NCBI RefSeq assembly: GCF_017115045.1
Contig: NZ_JABXKK010000040.1
Coordinates: 140,977-204,976 of the forward strand
DNA from: Nostoc sp. NMS8
GTDB taxonomy: Bacteria; Cyanobacteriota; Cyanobacteriia; Cyanobacteriales; Nostocaceae
DNA length: 64,000 nt
Reading direction: 5' to 3'
Part shown: piece after piece, positions 52,908 to 61,812 of the stretch
How the letters are laid out: every line of letters begins with the position of its first letter
Position numbering within the stretch: the first letter of the stretch is position 1
Notes under the pieces: model-generated
Seen by the model: the letters and a program-made list of their open reading frames with translations, nothing else
Databases searched by the model: none
What the model was told of the DNA's origin: nothing
Translations under genes and position numbers: made by a program

Positions 52908-54011
52908 TTAACAAATTCGTGGTAATTGGTCGCCTACTAACATATCAACAATCCTTTCAGCACCAAAAGCTGTTTTTAATAATACGATACCTGGGGGTGA
53001 GGTAATAACTTCGCCAATAATACAAGCATCTTTACCTGCTGGGTGGGATTTCATCGCAGATAAAATATTGTTAGCATTCTCTTTTGCAGCTACTACAACT
53101 AATTTACCTTCATTAGCTAAATACAATGGGTCTAAACCGAGAATTTCACAAACTCCGTTGACTTCTTCCCGCACTGGAATAGATTCTTCAAAGAGACGAA
53201 TTCCCACATTTGAACTGAGAGCAAATTCATTTAAGACTGTAGCTAAACCACCGCGGGTAGCGTCTCGCATAGCATGAACTTGAGGACATATATGGAGAAT
53301 CGTTTCTACTAAACTATGCAATGGCTGACAATCACTTTCAATATTAGTTTCTAAGGCTAATTCTCCACGGGCAATTAAAATTGCTGTTCCATGATTGCCT
53401 ATTTCACCATTAATTATTACTGCATCTCCAGGTTTAATATTGTGAACAGAAATGTTAATTCCTCGTGGGATGATACCAATACCAGCAGTGTTAATAAAGA
53501 GTTTATCGGCTGCACCACGATGTACAACTTTTGTGTCACCAGTGACAATTTGAATACCTGCTTTTTCTGCGGCTGCTTTCATACTGTTTGCGACACGGCG
53601 TAAAATTTCAACAGGTAATCCTTCTTCTAAAATTACGCTGCAAGTTAGGTATAAAGGTTTAGCACCACTGACAGCTAAATCATTAACTGTGCCGTTGACG
53701 GCTAATTCTCCTATATCACTACCGGGGAAAAATAACGGGTCTACTACATAAGAATCTGTTGTAAATGCGAGTCTGTCTCCTTGTTGGAGGAGAGGGGTTA
53801 AGTTGAAGCTGGCTTGGTCTTCTAGTTGTGAAAGAATTGGGTTATCAAAATTGCTGACAAAGATATCATCTATTAAATCGCGCATGGCTTTACCACCGCT
53901 GCCATGTGCGAGAGTTATATGAGTGTCTTGCACTTTACTTTTGCGGCGGCGGACTTGTTCTATTTTTTGGAATAGGGGATTTTGTATTGGGTTTGTGGGG
54001 GGGAAATTCAT
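52908..54011 (-). CDS. hypE: Hydrogenase maturation protein HypE
   Basis: The 367-residue protein dehydrates the thiocarboxamide on its C-terminal cysteine to thiocyanate, giving the cyanide ligands. The C-terminal PRIC with the active Cys is present. The ATP-binding PurM-like fold shows LAHGSGGKAM, TDSYVVDPLFFPGSDIG and VTGDTKVV. The N-terminal ~30 residues before the GSGGK motif are longer than usual, and a start closer to that motif is possible. It follows hypD after 85 bp that hold an AACGCAAAGG-type repeat. Confidence 0.96.
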   Translation of the reverse strand: MNFPPTNPIQNPLFQKIEQVRRRKSKVQDTHITLAHGSGGKAMRDLIDDIFVSNFDNPILSQLEDQASFNLTPLLQQGDRLAFTTDSYVVDPLFFPGSDIGELAVNGTVNDLAVSGAKPLYLTCSVILEEGLPVEILRRVANSMKAAAEKAGIQIVTGDTKVVHRGAADKLFINTAGIGIIPRGINISVHNIKPGDAVIINGEIGNHGTAILIARGELALETNIESDCQPLHSLVETILHICPQVHAMRDATRGGLATVLNEFALSSNVGIRLFEESIPVREEVNGVCEILGLDPLYLANEGKLVVVAAKENANNILSAMKSHPAGKDACIIGEVITSPPGIVLLKTAFGAERIVDMLVGDQLPRIC

Positions 54012-54096
54012 ATTAAAATTTTTTTAAACGCAAAGGAACGCAGTAGACGCTTTTGCGGCTTGCCGCAGGCTGGGAAGCGCAGAGGTACGCTGAGTA

Positions 54097-55275
54097 TTAT
54101 TCTGAGGAGAAGCCGCAGGCGGGGAGGGGTTCTTGAGTTATTTTTGGTTTTTGGGTGATTGTTCTTTTGGCAATTGTGGAGAGTCGCCCGTATTTGTAAT
54201 AGGCTGCACAAGCACCTTCGGAAGATACCATGCAAGTACCGATTGGTGTTTCTGGTGTGCAAGCTGTACCGAATACTTTACACTCCCAAGGTTTTAAGAC
54301 TCCTTTGAGAATTTCTCCACATTTACAAGCTTTATGGTCGGCTACTTTGAGGTTAGGAATGGTAAATTTAAGTTCGGCATCAAATTGGGCATATTCAGGT
54401 TGAATTTTTAATCCTGAATAGGGGATGTCACCTAAGCCGCGCCAATCAAAACTATCTCGCACTGCGAAAACTTTATTTATGGCTTGCAGGGCTACTGTGT
54501 TTCCGCTTTTTTGGACAATTCGGTTATATTGATTTTCGACTTCGCAACGATTTTCTATTAACTGTTGCAATAGCATCCAAATTGATTGGAGAATATCTAA
54601 GGGTTCAAATCCTGATACGACAATTGGCTTATTATATTGTTGGGAAATAAATTGATATGGGTCAGTGCCAATTACCATGCTGACATGGCCAGGGCCAACA
54701 AATCCATCAAGTTGTAAGTCGGGATTATCTAGTAGTGCTTTGAGGGCGGGAATCACGAGAACGTGATTGGAAAACATACTAAAGTTATGAATTTTTTCGG
54801 CTGCTGCTTGCAGAATGGTGAAGGCGGTGCTGGGGGCTGTGGTTTCAAAGCCTAATGCGAAGAAGACTACTTCTTTGTCGGGGTTATCTCTGGCAATTTG
54901 CAGGCTATCTAGGGGAGAGTATACCATACGGATGTCTGCACCTTGTGCCCTAGCTTGCAGTAAAGTGGTGTTGGAACCGGGAACTCGCATTGCGTCGCCA
55001 AAGGTGGCAAAAATGACGTTATGATTTTGGGAGATTGCGATCGCATCATCTAATCTCCCTTTTGGCATCACGCATACTGGACAACCAGGCCCATGAATTA
55101 GTTCAATGGTTTGGGGTAAAATTTCTTCCATACCGTATTTAAATATGGAATGGGTATGTCCGCCACATACTTCCATGATTTTGATGGGTTTCTCTAGCTG
55201 GTGGCATAATTTGGCGATTTCGCGGCATAAGGCTTCAGCTTTTTCAGGTTCGCGGAATTCGTCAACATATTTCAT
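54097..55275 (-). CDS. hypD: Hydrogenase maturation protein HypD
   Basis: The 392-residue iron-sulfur protein works with HypC to assemble Fe(CN)2CO. CGGHTHSIFKYG near 41, GPGCPVCVMP near 67 and GFETTAPSTAF near 145 are the family cysteine and substrate motifs. The C-terminal 4Fe-4S ligands lie in KACKCGEIL, CKVFGTACTPETPIGTCM. The last ~30 residues are variable. It is separated from hypC by about 200 bp that hold a dispersed repeat. Confidence 0.96.
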   Translation of the reverse strand: MKYVDEFREPEKAEALCREIAKLCHQLEKPIKIMEVCGGHTHSIFKYGMEEILPQTIELIHGPGCPVCVMPKGRLDDAIAISQNHNVIFATFGDAMRVPGSNTTLLQARAQGADIRMVYSPLDSLQIARDNPDKEVVFFALGFETTAPSTAFTILQAAAEKIHNFSMFSNHVLVIPALKALLDNPDLQLDGFVGPGHVSMVIGTDPYQFISQQYNKPIVVSGFEPLDILQSIWMLLQQLIENRCEVENQYNRIVQKSGNTVALQAINKVFAVRDSFDWRGLGDIPYSGLKIQPEYAQFDAELKFTIPNLKVADHKACKCGEILKGVLKPWECKVFGTACTPETPIGTCMVSSEGACAAYYKYGRLSTIAKRTITQKPKITQEPLPACGFSSE

Positions 55276-55472
55276 AGGAAGTGAGGAGTAGTGAGTTTTA
55301 TTTATCTGTTAATTTCGCTTTTGTGGTAGAGAGTTTTTTTTAACGAACCGCATTCGCGCAGCGTCTCGTTAGAGAAGGACGCATAGATACGAAGTGGCTT
55401 CCTGAAGGGTAGGGCGCGAAGGAAGAGTGAGAGATGTTTGAAACTCTTTTTCTATGTGAGGGAAAATATTAT

Positions 55473-55733
55473 TTAAGTATTAATTCCTGCTTGTACTGCT
55501 GCTAATTCTTGAAGAAGTTGTAATGTTTCTGCTGCTTCTTGTTCGTTAATTCGATTCATAGCAAAGCCAACATGTACTAGCACCCAATTGCCAATACAAG
55601 CTTCGGGAGGATGTTGTTCATCTACGATACAAGCAATATTTACTTCGCGCTTCACACCACCAATGTTAACTAGGGCTAGTTTATGGTTAACGTTGGTAAT
55701 TTCTATAATTTGTCCGGGGATTCCTAAGCACAT
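55473..55733 (-). CDS. hypC: Hydrogenase maturation chaperone HypC
   Basis: From the ATG at 55733 the protein has 86 residues and begins MCLGIPGQII, with the conserved Cys2 that binds the iron complex. WVLVHVGFAMNRI is the other family segment. The frame is open upstream to 55778, but those 15 residues are not part of the family. It carries the Fe(CN)2CO group with HypD to the hydrogenase. Confidence 0.96.
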   Translation of the reverse strand: MCLGIPGQIIEITNVNHKLALVNIGGVKREVNIACIVDEQHPPEACIGNWVLVHVGFAMNRINEQEAAETLQLLQELAAVQAGINT

Positions 55734-55809
55734 TTTTTTATTTTTAAGATAAACTAACCGCAGAGGCGCAAAGAACACAGAGAGAATTCTTTGTGAGTTT
55801 TTTCAAAAA

Positions 55810-58158
55810 TCAAGACTCATATATGAATTGTGCGGCTGTAATAACTGCTTGTCCTAAAGATAAACCGCCGTCATTAGCTGGAACTAAGCTGTGAGTGAGT
55901 ACTTTTATTCCCAATTTTTCTAATCGTTTGGTAACTTGCTCTAACAATATACAATTTTGGAATACTCCTCCTGTTAGGGCTACCTGAGAAATTAGATTTT
56001 CTTGAGAAAGATGTTTAACCATTTCCACTATTGCATTAGCTAAACCTTGGTGAAATTTGGTAGCCATAACTGGTTGTGGAATCTGCTGCTGTAAGTCATC
56101 GAGCAAGGCTTGCCACATTGGGCGCGGGTCTATATAATAAATCCTATCTGAAAAGCTAAAGTTAAAAGGATAGATTAGGGTTTCTTTATCATTATTTAAG
56201 CTGCTAACATCTACTATAGCTTCAAGTGCGATCGCAGCTTGTCCTTCATAGCTACATTCATCTCTATAAATACCGATAGCCGCTGCCACTGCATCGAACA
56301 ATCGCCCTACTGATGAAGCTGGAGGAGAGTTAATTCCTTTCTCTATAAGTTGATTGAGTAGTTTAAGTGGCTTGTTTTTCAAAAACTTAAATATTTCTAA
56401 ATCAGTATATTTTTGTTCGCAATCATCCCAAAGGTTAGCAGCTAATAATTGGGCATAAGTATTACGCCAAGGCTGATAAATTGCTTGTTCGCCACCAGGC
56501 ATTGCTACTGGTTTAAATGTTGCTAGTCGTTTAAATTTTCGGTAATCTGCTAGAAGAAATTCTCCACCCCAGAGTGTACCATCATCGCCGTAACCTAGAC
56601 CATCTAAAGCAATACCTAATATTGGAGGCGAATCTAAAGGAATTCCATTTTCTGCCATGCAAGCGGCGATATGGGCATGATGATGTTGAACTGGATAAAG
56701 TTTGATTTGATTTGTGTTCGCAAGTTCTTTACCAAGTTTGCTTGAGAGATATTCAGGGTGTTTATCAATGGCAATTACTTCTGGTTGATGCTCAAATAAA
56801 TTTAAGTATAAATTTAAAGTTTCTTGATAAGCATTGAAAGCCGCAGTATTTTCTAAATCTCCTAGATGTTGAGAAAGAATTGCTTCTCCTTCACGCAATA
56901 GGCAAAAGGTATTTTTTAACTCACTACCCATTGCTAAAATTTGCGGTATATTCTGAAATCCTGGTGGTAAACTAATTGATGCTGGTGCATATCCTCTGGC
57001 ACGGCGAATTGTTTGATCTTTATCACCAAGAACACGCACAACCGAATCATCTACCCGATTAATAATCTCTCGATTGTGAAAGAGAAAATAATCAGCAATT
57101 GTTCCTAATTTTTCTCTTACTTCATCATTATCAATACATTGTGGTTCATCAGCAATATTGCCACTTGTTAAAACAATTGGGCGATTCATCCGCCGCAGAA
57201 TTAAATGATGCAGGGGCGTATAAGGAAGCATGAAACCGAGGCTACTTTGCCCTAATGCAACTGATGATGCTAATTCTTTTTTACCTGAAGCTTGTAATAA
57301 AACAATTGGTGCAGCAGAACTGGTTAATAATTCTTTTTCTTTGGCGTTGACAATACAATATTGTTCAATTATCTCAATATCCCGCGCCATTAAAGCAAAG
57401 GGTTTATGATAGCGCTTTTTACGCTGACGCAGTTTTTGTACAACGGTTTCTTGTGTTGCATCGCAAGCTAGATGAATACCACCTAACCCTTTAATTGCTA
57501 CAATCTCACCTTTTTGCAACAAGCTACAAACGGCATCAACATCATCCAACATCGAAAACATGGAAGCAGTAACCAATTTCCCATCGGCGCGTTCTAACCA
57601 AGCAGTGGGGCCGCAAACATGACAAGCGACAGGTTGGGCGTGAAAACGGCGATTTTCGACATCGTGGTATTCCTTTCCACATTCTGAACATACGGCAAAC
57701 GCAGACATACTGGTATTGCATCTGTCATAAGGAATGGCACGAATAATACTCAGTCGGGGGCCGCAATGAGTGCAATTAGTAAAAGGGTAACGAAAAAAGC
57801 GGCTAAAGGGGTCGAATATTTCTTGTTGACATTGCAAACAAGTGGCTGCATCAGGGGTAATTTCTGTTTTAATAGCATTACTGACGCTAGTAGAAATTAC
57901 AAAATTATCAAATTTAAATTCACTTTCAGAAATAATCCTTGTTAGTTGATTAATTCTTGCCAATGGTGGACATTCTGTTTGCAATCTGGCAACAAATTCT
58001 GTTATTGCTTTCTCACTACCAGATACCCGAATTAAAACACCCTGTCCATCATTACAAACATCTCCACGTAAACCACAGGCTTTAGCCAGACGATATACAG
58101 TAGGACGAAATCCTACTCCTTGAATAGTACCGCGAACTCTAATTTCTTCAGTCGGCAT
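55810..58158 (-). CDS. hypF: Carbamoyltransferase HypF
   Basis: The 782-residue enzyme makes the cyanide precursor from carbamoyl phosphate. In order it has an acylphosphatase domain (GTIQGVGFRPTVYRLA, residues 9-24), two zinc fingers (CLQCQQ...NCTHCG and CSECGK...ACHVCG, about 105-185), a YrdC-like domain (about 200-380), and a Kae1-like domain with HHHAHIAACMAENG near 485 and ALTGGVFQN near 735. The length is normal. It overlaps the NHL gene by 11 bases. Confidence 0.97.
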   Translation of the reverse strand: MPTEEIRVRGTIQGVGFRPTVYRLAKACGLRGDVCNDGQGVLIRVSGSEKAITEFVARLQTECPPLARINQLTRIISESEFKFDNFVISTSVSNAIKTEITPDAATCLQCQQEIFDPFSRFFRYPFTNCTHCGPRLSIIRAIPYDRCNTSMSAFAVCSECGKEYHDVENRRFHAQPVACHVCGPTAWLERADGKLVTASMFSMLDDVDAVCSLLQKGEIVAIKGLGGIHLACDATQETVVQKLRQRKKRYHKPFALMARDIEIIEQYCIVNAKEKELLTSSAAPIVLLQASGKKELASSVALGQSSLGFMLPYTPLHHLILRRMNRPIVLTSGNIADEPQCIDNDEVREKLGTIADYFLFHNREIINRVDDSVVRVLGDKDQTIRRARGYAPASISLPPGFQNIPQILAMGSELKNTFCLLREGEAILSQHLGDLENTAAFNAYQETLNLYLNLFEHQPEVIAIDKHPEYLSSKLGKELANTNQIKLYPVQHHHAHIAACMAENGIPLDSPPILGIALDGLGYGDDGTLWGGEFLLADYRKFKRLATFKPVAMPGGEQAIYQPWRNTYAQLLAANLWDDCEQKYTDLEIFKFLKNKPLKLLNQLIEKGINSPPASSVGRLFDAVAAAIGIYRDECSYEGQAAIALEAIVDVSSLNNDKETLIYPFNFSFSDRIYYIDPRPMWQALLDDLQQQIPQPVMATKFHQGLANAIVEMVKHLSQENLISQVALTGGVFQNCILLEQVTKRLEKLGIKVLTHSLVPANDGGLSLGQAVITAAQFIYES

Positions 58159-59365
58159 AGTTAAAGTGCCACAGCAAAATTCGGTTATTTCCAGAATCAG
58201 CTATCACTGCTGTATTACCGCAAATTTTTATCCCGTAACACCAATTTAAGCTATCTCGTTTAGGTAGTCCAAAATTACGATTTTCACCTTTATTTTGAAA
58301 ATTTATTTGTCCTGCTAACCCATCTGCCACTGCACCTTGCAGTGATAAAATTGATTCTAGCTTTCTCCATCCTAGCAAGCGAGAATTAGCTGTATCTGCA
58401 ACTACTAACCAGTCGCCAGCCACCCCAACACCATAAGGCATACTCAAACTACTAGCGCTTGGCAAATAAACTCCTTGATTCATTTCCACAAAATCAAAGC
58501 TTTTTTGTCCTAAAACCACTGCACAAGGGGTATTATTTTCTATTGGTATTCCCTGCCAAATCATCACTCGATGATTACCTGCATCGCTGATAACTAAATT
58601 TTTTCCCCAAAGGGTAATATCGTGACACCAACGCATACTCGCTGCGGTTGCAGAAGCACCGCCGTTTTCATTGCGAGATATCATATCTGGTTGTCCCAAA
58701 ACTACATCAGCAGGCTGACCATTTTCTGTTGGTAACTGATGCCAAATTAATACCCTACGATTACCAGTATCGGCAATAAATAGCCGTCCTTGATGATAGA
58801 AAACACCATAAGGCCAGTGCATTGTACTAGCGGATGCTTGTTGACTTCCCCGATTTGGTTCATTATCAATAAAATTAGCTTGTCCTAATACCAAATCGGC
58901 TGGAACATTGTTATCTTCTGGTAAGTTTTCCCAAATTAAAACTCGATGATTCCAAGCATCTGCTACGGCTAAACCTTCACCACAAGCACAAATCCCTGTT
59001 GGTACACTTAAGGTTGCACTTCCCGGTGTACTTTTAGCATTTTGTCCTTCATGATAAAAATCAGGTTGTCCAATTACCCAATCAGCAGGTTGGCTATCTC
59101 GTGTGGGTAATTTTTTCCATCCTAATAATCGATGATGTCCGGTATCTGATACCCATAAAGGGCCGGTTTTTGATAACAAACAAGCACCACGAGGCCCAAA
59201 CATTGTTGTGGGGTTAGGTGCTACAGGTATCACTAATTGTTGTGGTTCAATAATGTTACCTAAAATTACCTCTGCACCTTGAGGTGATAGAGGTAAATAT
59301 TGAGAAATTTCTGTTGCTTCTAGCGGTAATTGTGATATGGGATTAATTATGATTGGGATATCCAT
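58148..59365 (-). CDS. NHL-repeat protein of the extended hyp operon
   Basis: The 405-residue protein has six NHL repeats that would make a beta-propeller; the repeat core is seen as VSDTGHHRLLGW, VADAWNHRVLIW, IADTGNRRVLIW, ISDAGNHRVMIW, VADTANSRLLGW and IADSGNNRILLW. No signal peptide is present. It matches the NHL gene (alr0693 in Anabaena PCC 7120, from memory) next to hypF. Its 3' end overlaps hypF, so coupling is likely. Its role in hydrogenase maturation or assembly is unproven. Confidence 0.9.
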   Translation of the reverse strand: MDIPIIINPISQLPLEATEISQYLPLSPQGAEVILGNIIEPQQLVIPVAPNPTTMFGPRGACLLSKTGPLWVSDTGHHRLLGWKKLPTRDSQPADWVIGQPDFYHEGQNAKSTPGSATLSVPTGICACGEGLAVADAWNHRVLIWENLPEDNNVPADLVLGQANFIDNEPNRGSQQASASTMHWPYGVFYHQGRLFIADTGNRRVLIWHQLPTENGQPADVVLGQPDMISRNENGGASATAASMRWCHDITLWGKNLVISDAGNHRVMIWQGIPIENNTPCAVVLGQKSFDFVEMNQGVYLPSASSLSMPYGVGVAGDWLVVADTANSRLLGWRKLESILSLQGAVADGLAGQINFQNKGENRNFGLPKRDSLNWCYGIKICGNTAVIADSGNNRILLWHFNYAD

Positions 59366-59578
59366 GAACCGCAGATAGACGCTGATAATTATTTAAAAAC
59401 ATTAATGTTGATTAGCATGTAACAGTAGTAACAATTTTGCATTATTTTTTTGTCAAATTAAGTGAAAAATTTTAATAAATTTCTGTATTAATCAATCTAA
59501 AAAAAATTATACTTTCCCGTTAGTAGCTTTTACTACACTGCAATTTTTGGTAGGAGTGCGCGATATACTGAAAAAAGA

Positions 59579-59785
59579 AAGTCAAAAGGCATTTTGAGTA
59601 AGTCAAAGTTAGTTTGACTTGCGGAGAACACCAAAATGAGTAAGTCAAAGCTTATTTGACTTGCGGAAAACACTAAAATGAGTAAGTCAAAGGGCATTTT
59701 GAGTAAGTCAAAGTTGATTTAACTTGCGGTAAACACCAAAATGAGTAAGTCAAAAGGCATTTTGAGTAAGTCAAAGTTGATTTTG
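59579..59785. repeat. Tandem repeats with GAGTAAGTCAAA core
   Basis: The core GAGTAAGTCAAA occurs six times. Two types of spacer alternate: one with TTTGACTTGCGGA and AACACCAAAAT, and one with AGGCATTTT. The TTTGACTT spacer can pair with the AAGTCAAA core, so each long unit makes a short hairpin. Confidence 0.85.
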
Positions 59786-59982
59786 CTTTCTTAAAACCCT
59801 AAAATGAACAATTTAATTACGGAAATCAGAAAAAAATCTAGTCTATTGACAAAGCATTTAGAGATTTGGCTTACACTAAAGGCTAAAGTGAATGTGCAAA
59901 ATACTGATATGAAAAAGCAAATTAGCTGTGATTTTCTAATTGCAAAGTATATTTGCTGATACAGCAGTTTGCAAGTAAATGT

Positions 59983-60072
59983 CGAATTACCCCCCTTGTA
60001 AAGGGGGGAAACAAGAAATCCAGTTTCCTCCCCTTATAAAGGGGAGGGTTAGGGTGGGGTAATTGTAATTCG
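59983..60072. repeat. MITE-like inverted-repeat element (90 bp)
   Basis: CGAATTAC at 59983-59990 and GTAATTCG at 60065-60072 are the ends; CCCC/GGGG runs pair inward and a central inverted copy of the CCTTxTAAAGG block is present. This C-rich palindrome class is common in heterocystous cyanobacteria. Confidence 0.65.
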
Positions 60073-60216
60073 ATAACTTGTGTCTACACGTATTATTATG
60101 TGCATCTTCATACAGAATTGGTATAACTCCCCTGTTTATCCGAACCTGCCTCCTAACTCAAAATTCTTAGTCCTTGTAATTCATGCAAAAGAGAACTGTT
60201 GTATGTTAGGTTTGCA

Positions 60217-61065
60217 TCATGATTGTTGCAGTTTTACAAAAACTTTATCGTCTTTAATTTTTACTGGATAGGACTGAAGTGAAACATCCGGTGCTGTTAA
60301 GCATTCACCTGTCTCTAACTTGTACTGAAATCCGTGGGAAGGACAGCTGATAATACCATTTTCAATTTTACCTTTATCTAGAGCAGATCCTAGATGAGGG
60401 CAAGCATTTCGGTAACATTTTACTGTAATACCTTGACGGTGTAAAATTAGGGAATTACCAGAAAGTTGTACTGTCAATATACTAAATTCAGGAATTTGAT
60501 CAATAGTTGCCACTTTGATCCAAGTAGAAGTTATTTTTGATGAAAATGGACTAATTAAACCAAAATTTGCGTTGTTAACTGTAGGGTTATGATTGACCGC
60601 AACTACTTTGGTAATTTCGGGACAATGATTTTTGATTGCCTGTTCTACTCCCTGAGATAAAGTTAAAGTAGAAGTTGGACAACTGCTGCAAGTTCCGATG
60701 AATCTGACTTCTACTGTATCTGGAGGTTTAATTGCTACTAGTTCTACATCTCCATTATGGCTTTTTAAGCCTGGGCGAACTTCTTCAATGGCTGTTTGAA
60801 TTCGTTGTGCTAATGGTGGTTTTGGTGGTTTTACTAGTTCGTGATAAAGTAGTACTGCGTATACTACCTCATCACTAACAGCATGACGTAAAGCTGACAT
60901 TGATTCTTGCTTGAGGCTTTTAATTAAATTAGTTAATGCCGCTTTGTGCAAAGCTTCAATTGCTCTTTTTAGACCGACTGCTACACACCTTTGGCTTTCA
61001 TCCCATTCGGATATAATTGCCTCAAAGCGGTTAATTTCCCGAATTAATTCTTCAAGGTTTGTCAT
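60217..61065 (-). CDS. NifU-like and Rieske ferredoxin fusion protein
   Basis: The 282-residue protein has three parts: a helical N-terminus (1-85), a NifU C-terminal scaffold domain (about 88-155) with CSSCPTSTLTL carrying the CxxC cluster site, and a C-terminal Rieske [2Fe-2S] domain with CPHLG and CPSHGFQ. It matches the NifU-like gene (alr0692 in Anabaena PCC 7120, from memory) of the extended hyp operon. It may supply clusters or electrons for the small hydrogenase subunit; this is inferred. Confidence 0.88.
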   Translation of the reverse strand: MTNLEELIREINRFEAIISEWDESQRCVAVGLKRAIEALHKAALTNLIKSLKQESMSALRHAVSDEVVYAVLLYHELVKPPKPPLAQRIQTAIEEVRPGLKSHNGDVELVAIKPPDTVEVRFIGTCSSCPTSTLTLSQGVEQAIKNHCPEITKVVAVNHNPTVNNANFGLISPFSSKITSTWIKVATIDQIPEFSILTVQLSGNSLILHRQGITVKCYRNACPHLGSALDKGKIENGIISCPSHGFQYKLETGECLTAPDVSLQSYPVKIKDDKVFVKLQQS

Positions 61066-61286
61066 TAATCATTAGTCACTTATACTGAGTTTCGACTGCG
61101 CGGTAGTTGAGCGCAGTCGTTGGCGTAGCCTCTTGTAGAGAAGTATTAGTCATTGGGCAAAATAGTTCAGAGTCCCGTTAACGGTAGCAGGGCGTTTAGC
61201 CTGTTCCCAGTCCTGAGTAAAAAAGTGAGATTCCCTACTCAGCATTCATCAGAGGCATTGGTTATTCCTAAATTACCAATGACAAA

Positions 61287-61511
61287 TTACTTCGTTTTAA
61301 AATCTTTGAGGAGAAATGGCATAATCAAGCCTGTCACTAAGCTAGATAATGTTATTGGTAAGTAGAAGGGAATATCAGCTTGTGCAAATAACACTAGCAG
61401 TAACGAGCCGATAGCGGTTGCGATGGCAGTTTTTTGGACAAAATATATAGGGTCGCGTAGTAATTTTCCTTTGAAAAACAACTTAGCAGAAAACCACCCA
61501 AGTTCTAACAT
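61287..61511 (-). CDS. Small membrane protein of the extended hyp operon
   Basis: The 74-residue protein has two hydrophobic helices (about 28-44 and 50-67) between charged ends. It starts 8 bp after the stop of the 79-residue gene, with AGGAGGAAAC before its ATG. It matches one of the small genes (asr0689/asr0690 type) at the start of the Anabaena extended hyp operon, from memory. Function unknown. Confidence 0.75.
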   Translation of the reverse strand: MLELGWFSAKLFFKGKLLRDPIYFVQKTAIATAIGSLLLVLFAQADIPFYLPITLSSLVTGLIMPFLLKDFKTK

Positions 61512-61519
61512 GTTTCCTC

Positions 61520-61759
61520 CTAATAATGTGTCAATAAATTAAGTATGGCAAACCCTAATAGGATTGCAGGAATTACACCCGCAGGGGCGAATAAAGCACC
61601 AAGCATTGCTGAAAGCTGATAGCCGATATCTTTTCCAGCTAACAGCATTCCACCAATAGCACCGCCAAGCATAGATAAGGCTGTTGCTACAAGTATCCAC
61701 ACTAATCCCGTTATTATGTTCAAGTCACCATCTGCTAAACTTGTGAGAAAATCTCTCAT
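61520..61759 (-). CDS. Small Gly-rich membrane protein of the extended hyp operon
   Basis: The 79-residue protein has two long hydrophobic helices with a Gly-rich bridge (LSMLGGAIGGMLLAGKDIGY, about 30-49). The second helix is AMLGALFAPAGVIPAILLGF. An AAGGAG site lies upstream of the ATG. It is followed closely by the 74-residue gene, probably one transcript. Function unknown. Confidence 0.75.
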   Translation of the reverse strand: MRDFLTSLADGDLNIITGLVWILVATALSMLGGAIGGMLLAGKDIGYQLSAMLGALFAPAGVIPAILLGFAILNLLTHY

Positions 61760-61812
61760 GCTGTTTTGTTCTCCTTATGATAATGGGGTGGATGAGGGAG
61801 AATAATCAATGA

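Larger units (their letters stand above)
59366..60216. other. 850-bp repeat-rich gap within the extended hyp operon
   Basis: No gene is seen. Two different repeats occupy it: a GAGTAAGTCAAA tandem array (59579-59785) and an inverted-repeat element (59983-60072). The gap divides the NifU-Rieske and NHL genes, which may be separate transcripts here. Confidence 0.6.

Noticed and set aside
59579..59785. The repeat array as a CRISPR
   Set aside because: Core repeats are 12 bp, the spacers recur among themselves, and no cas genes are near.
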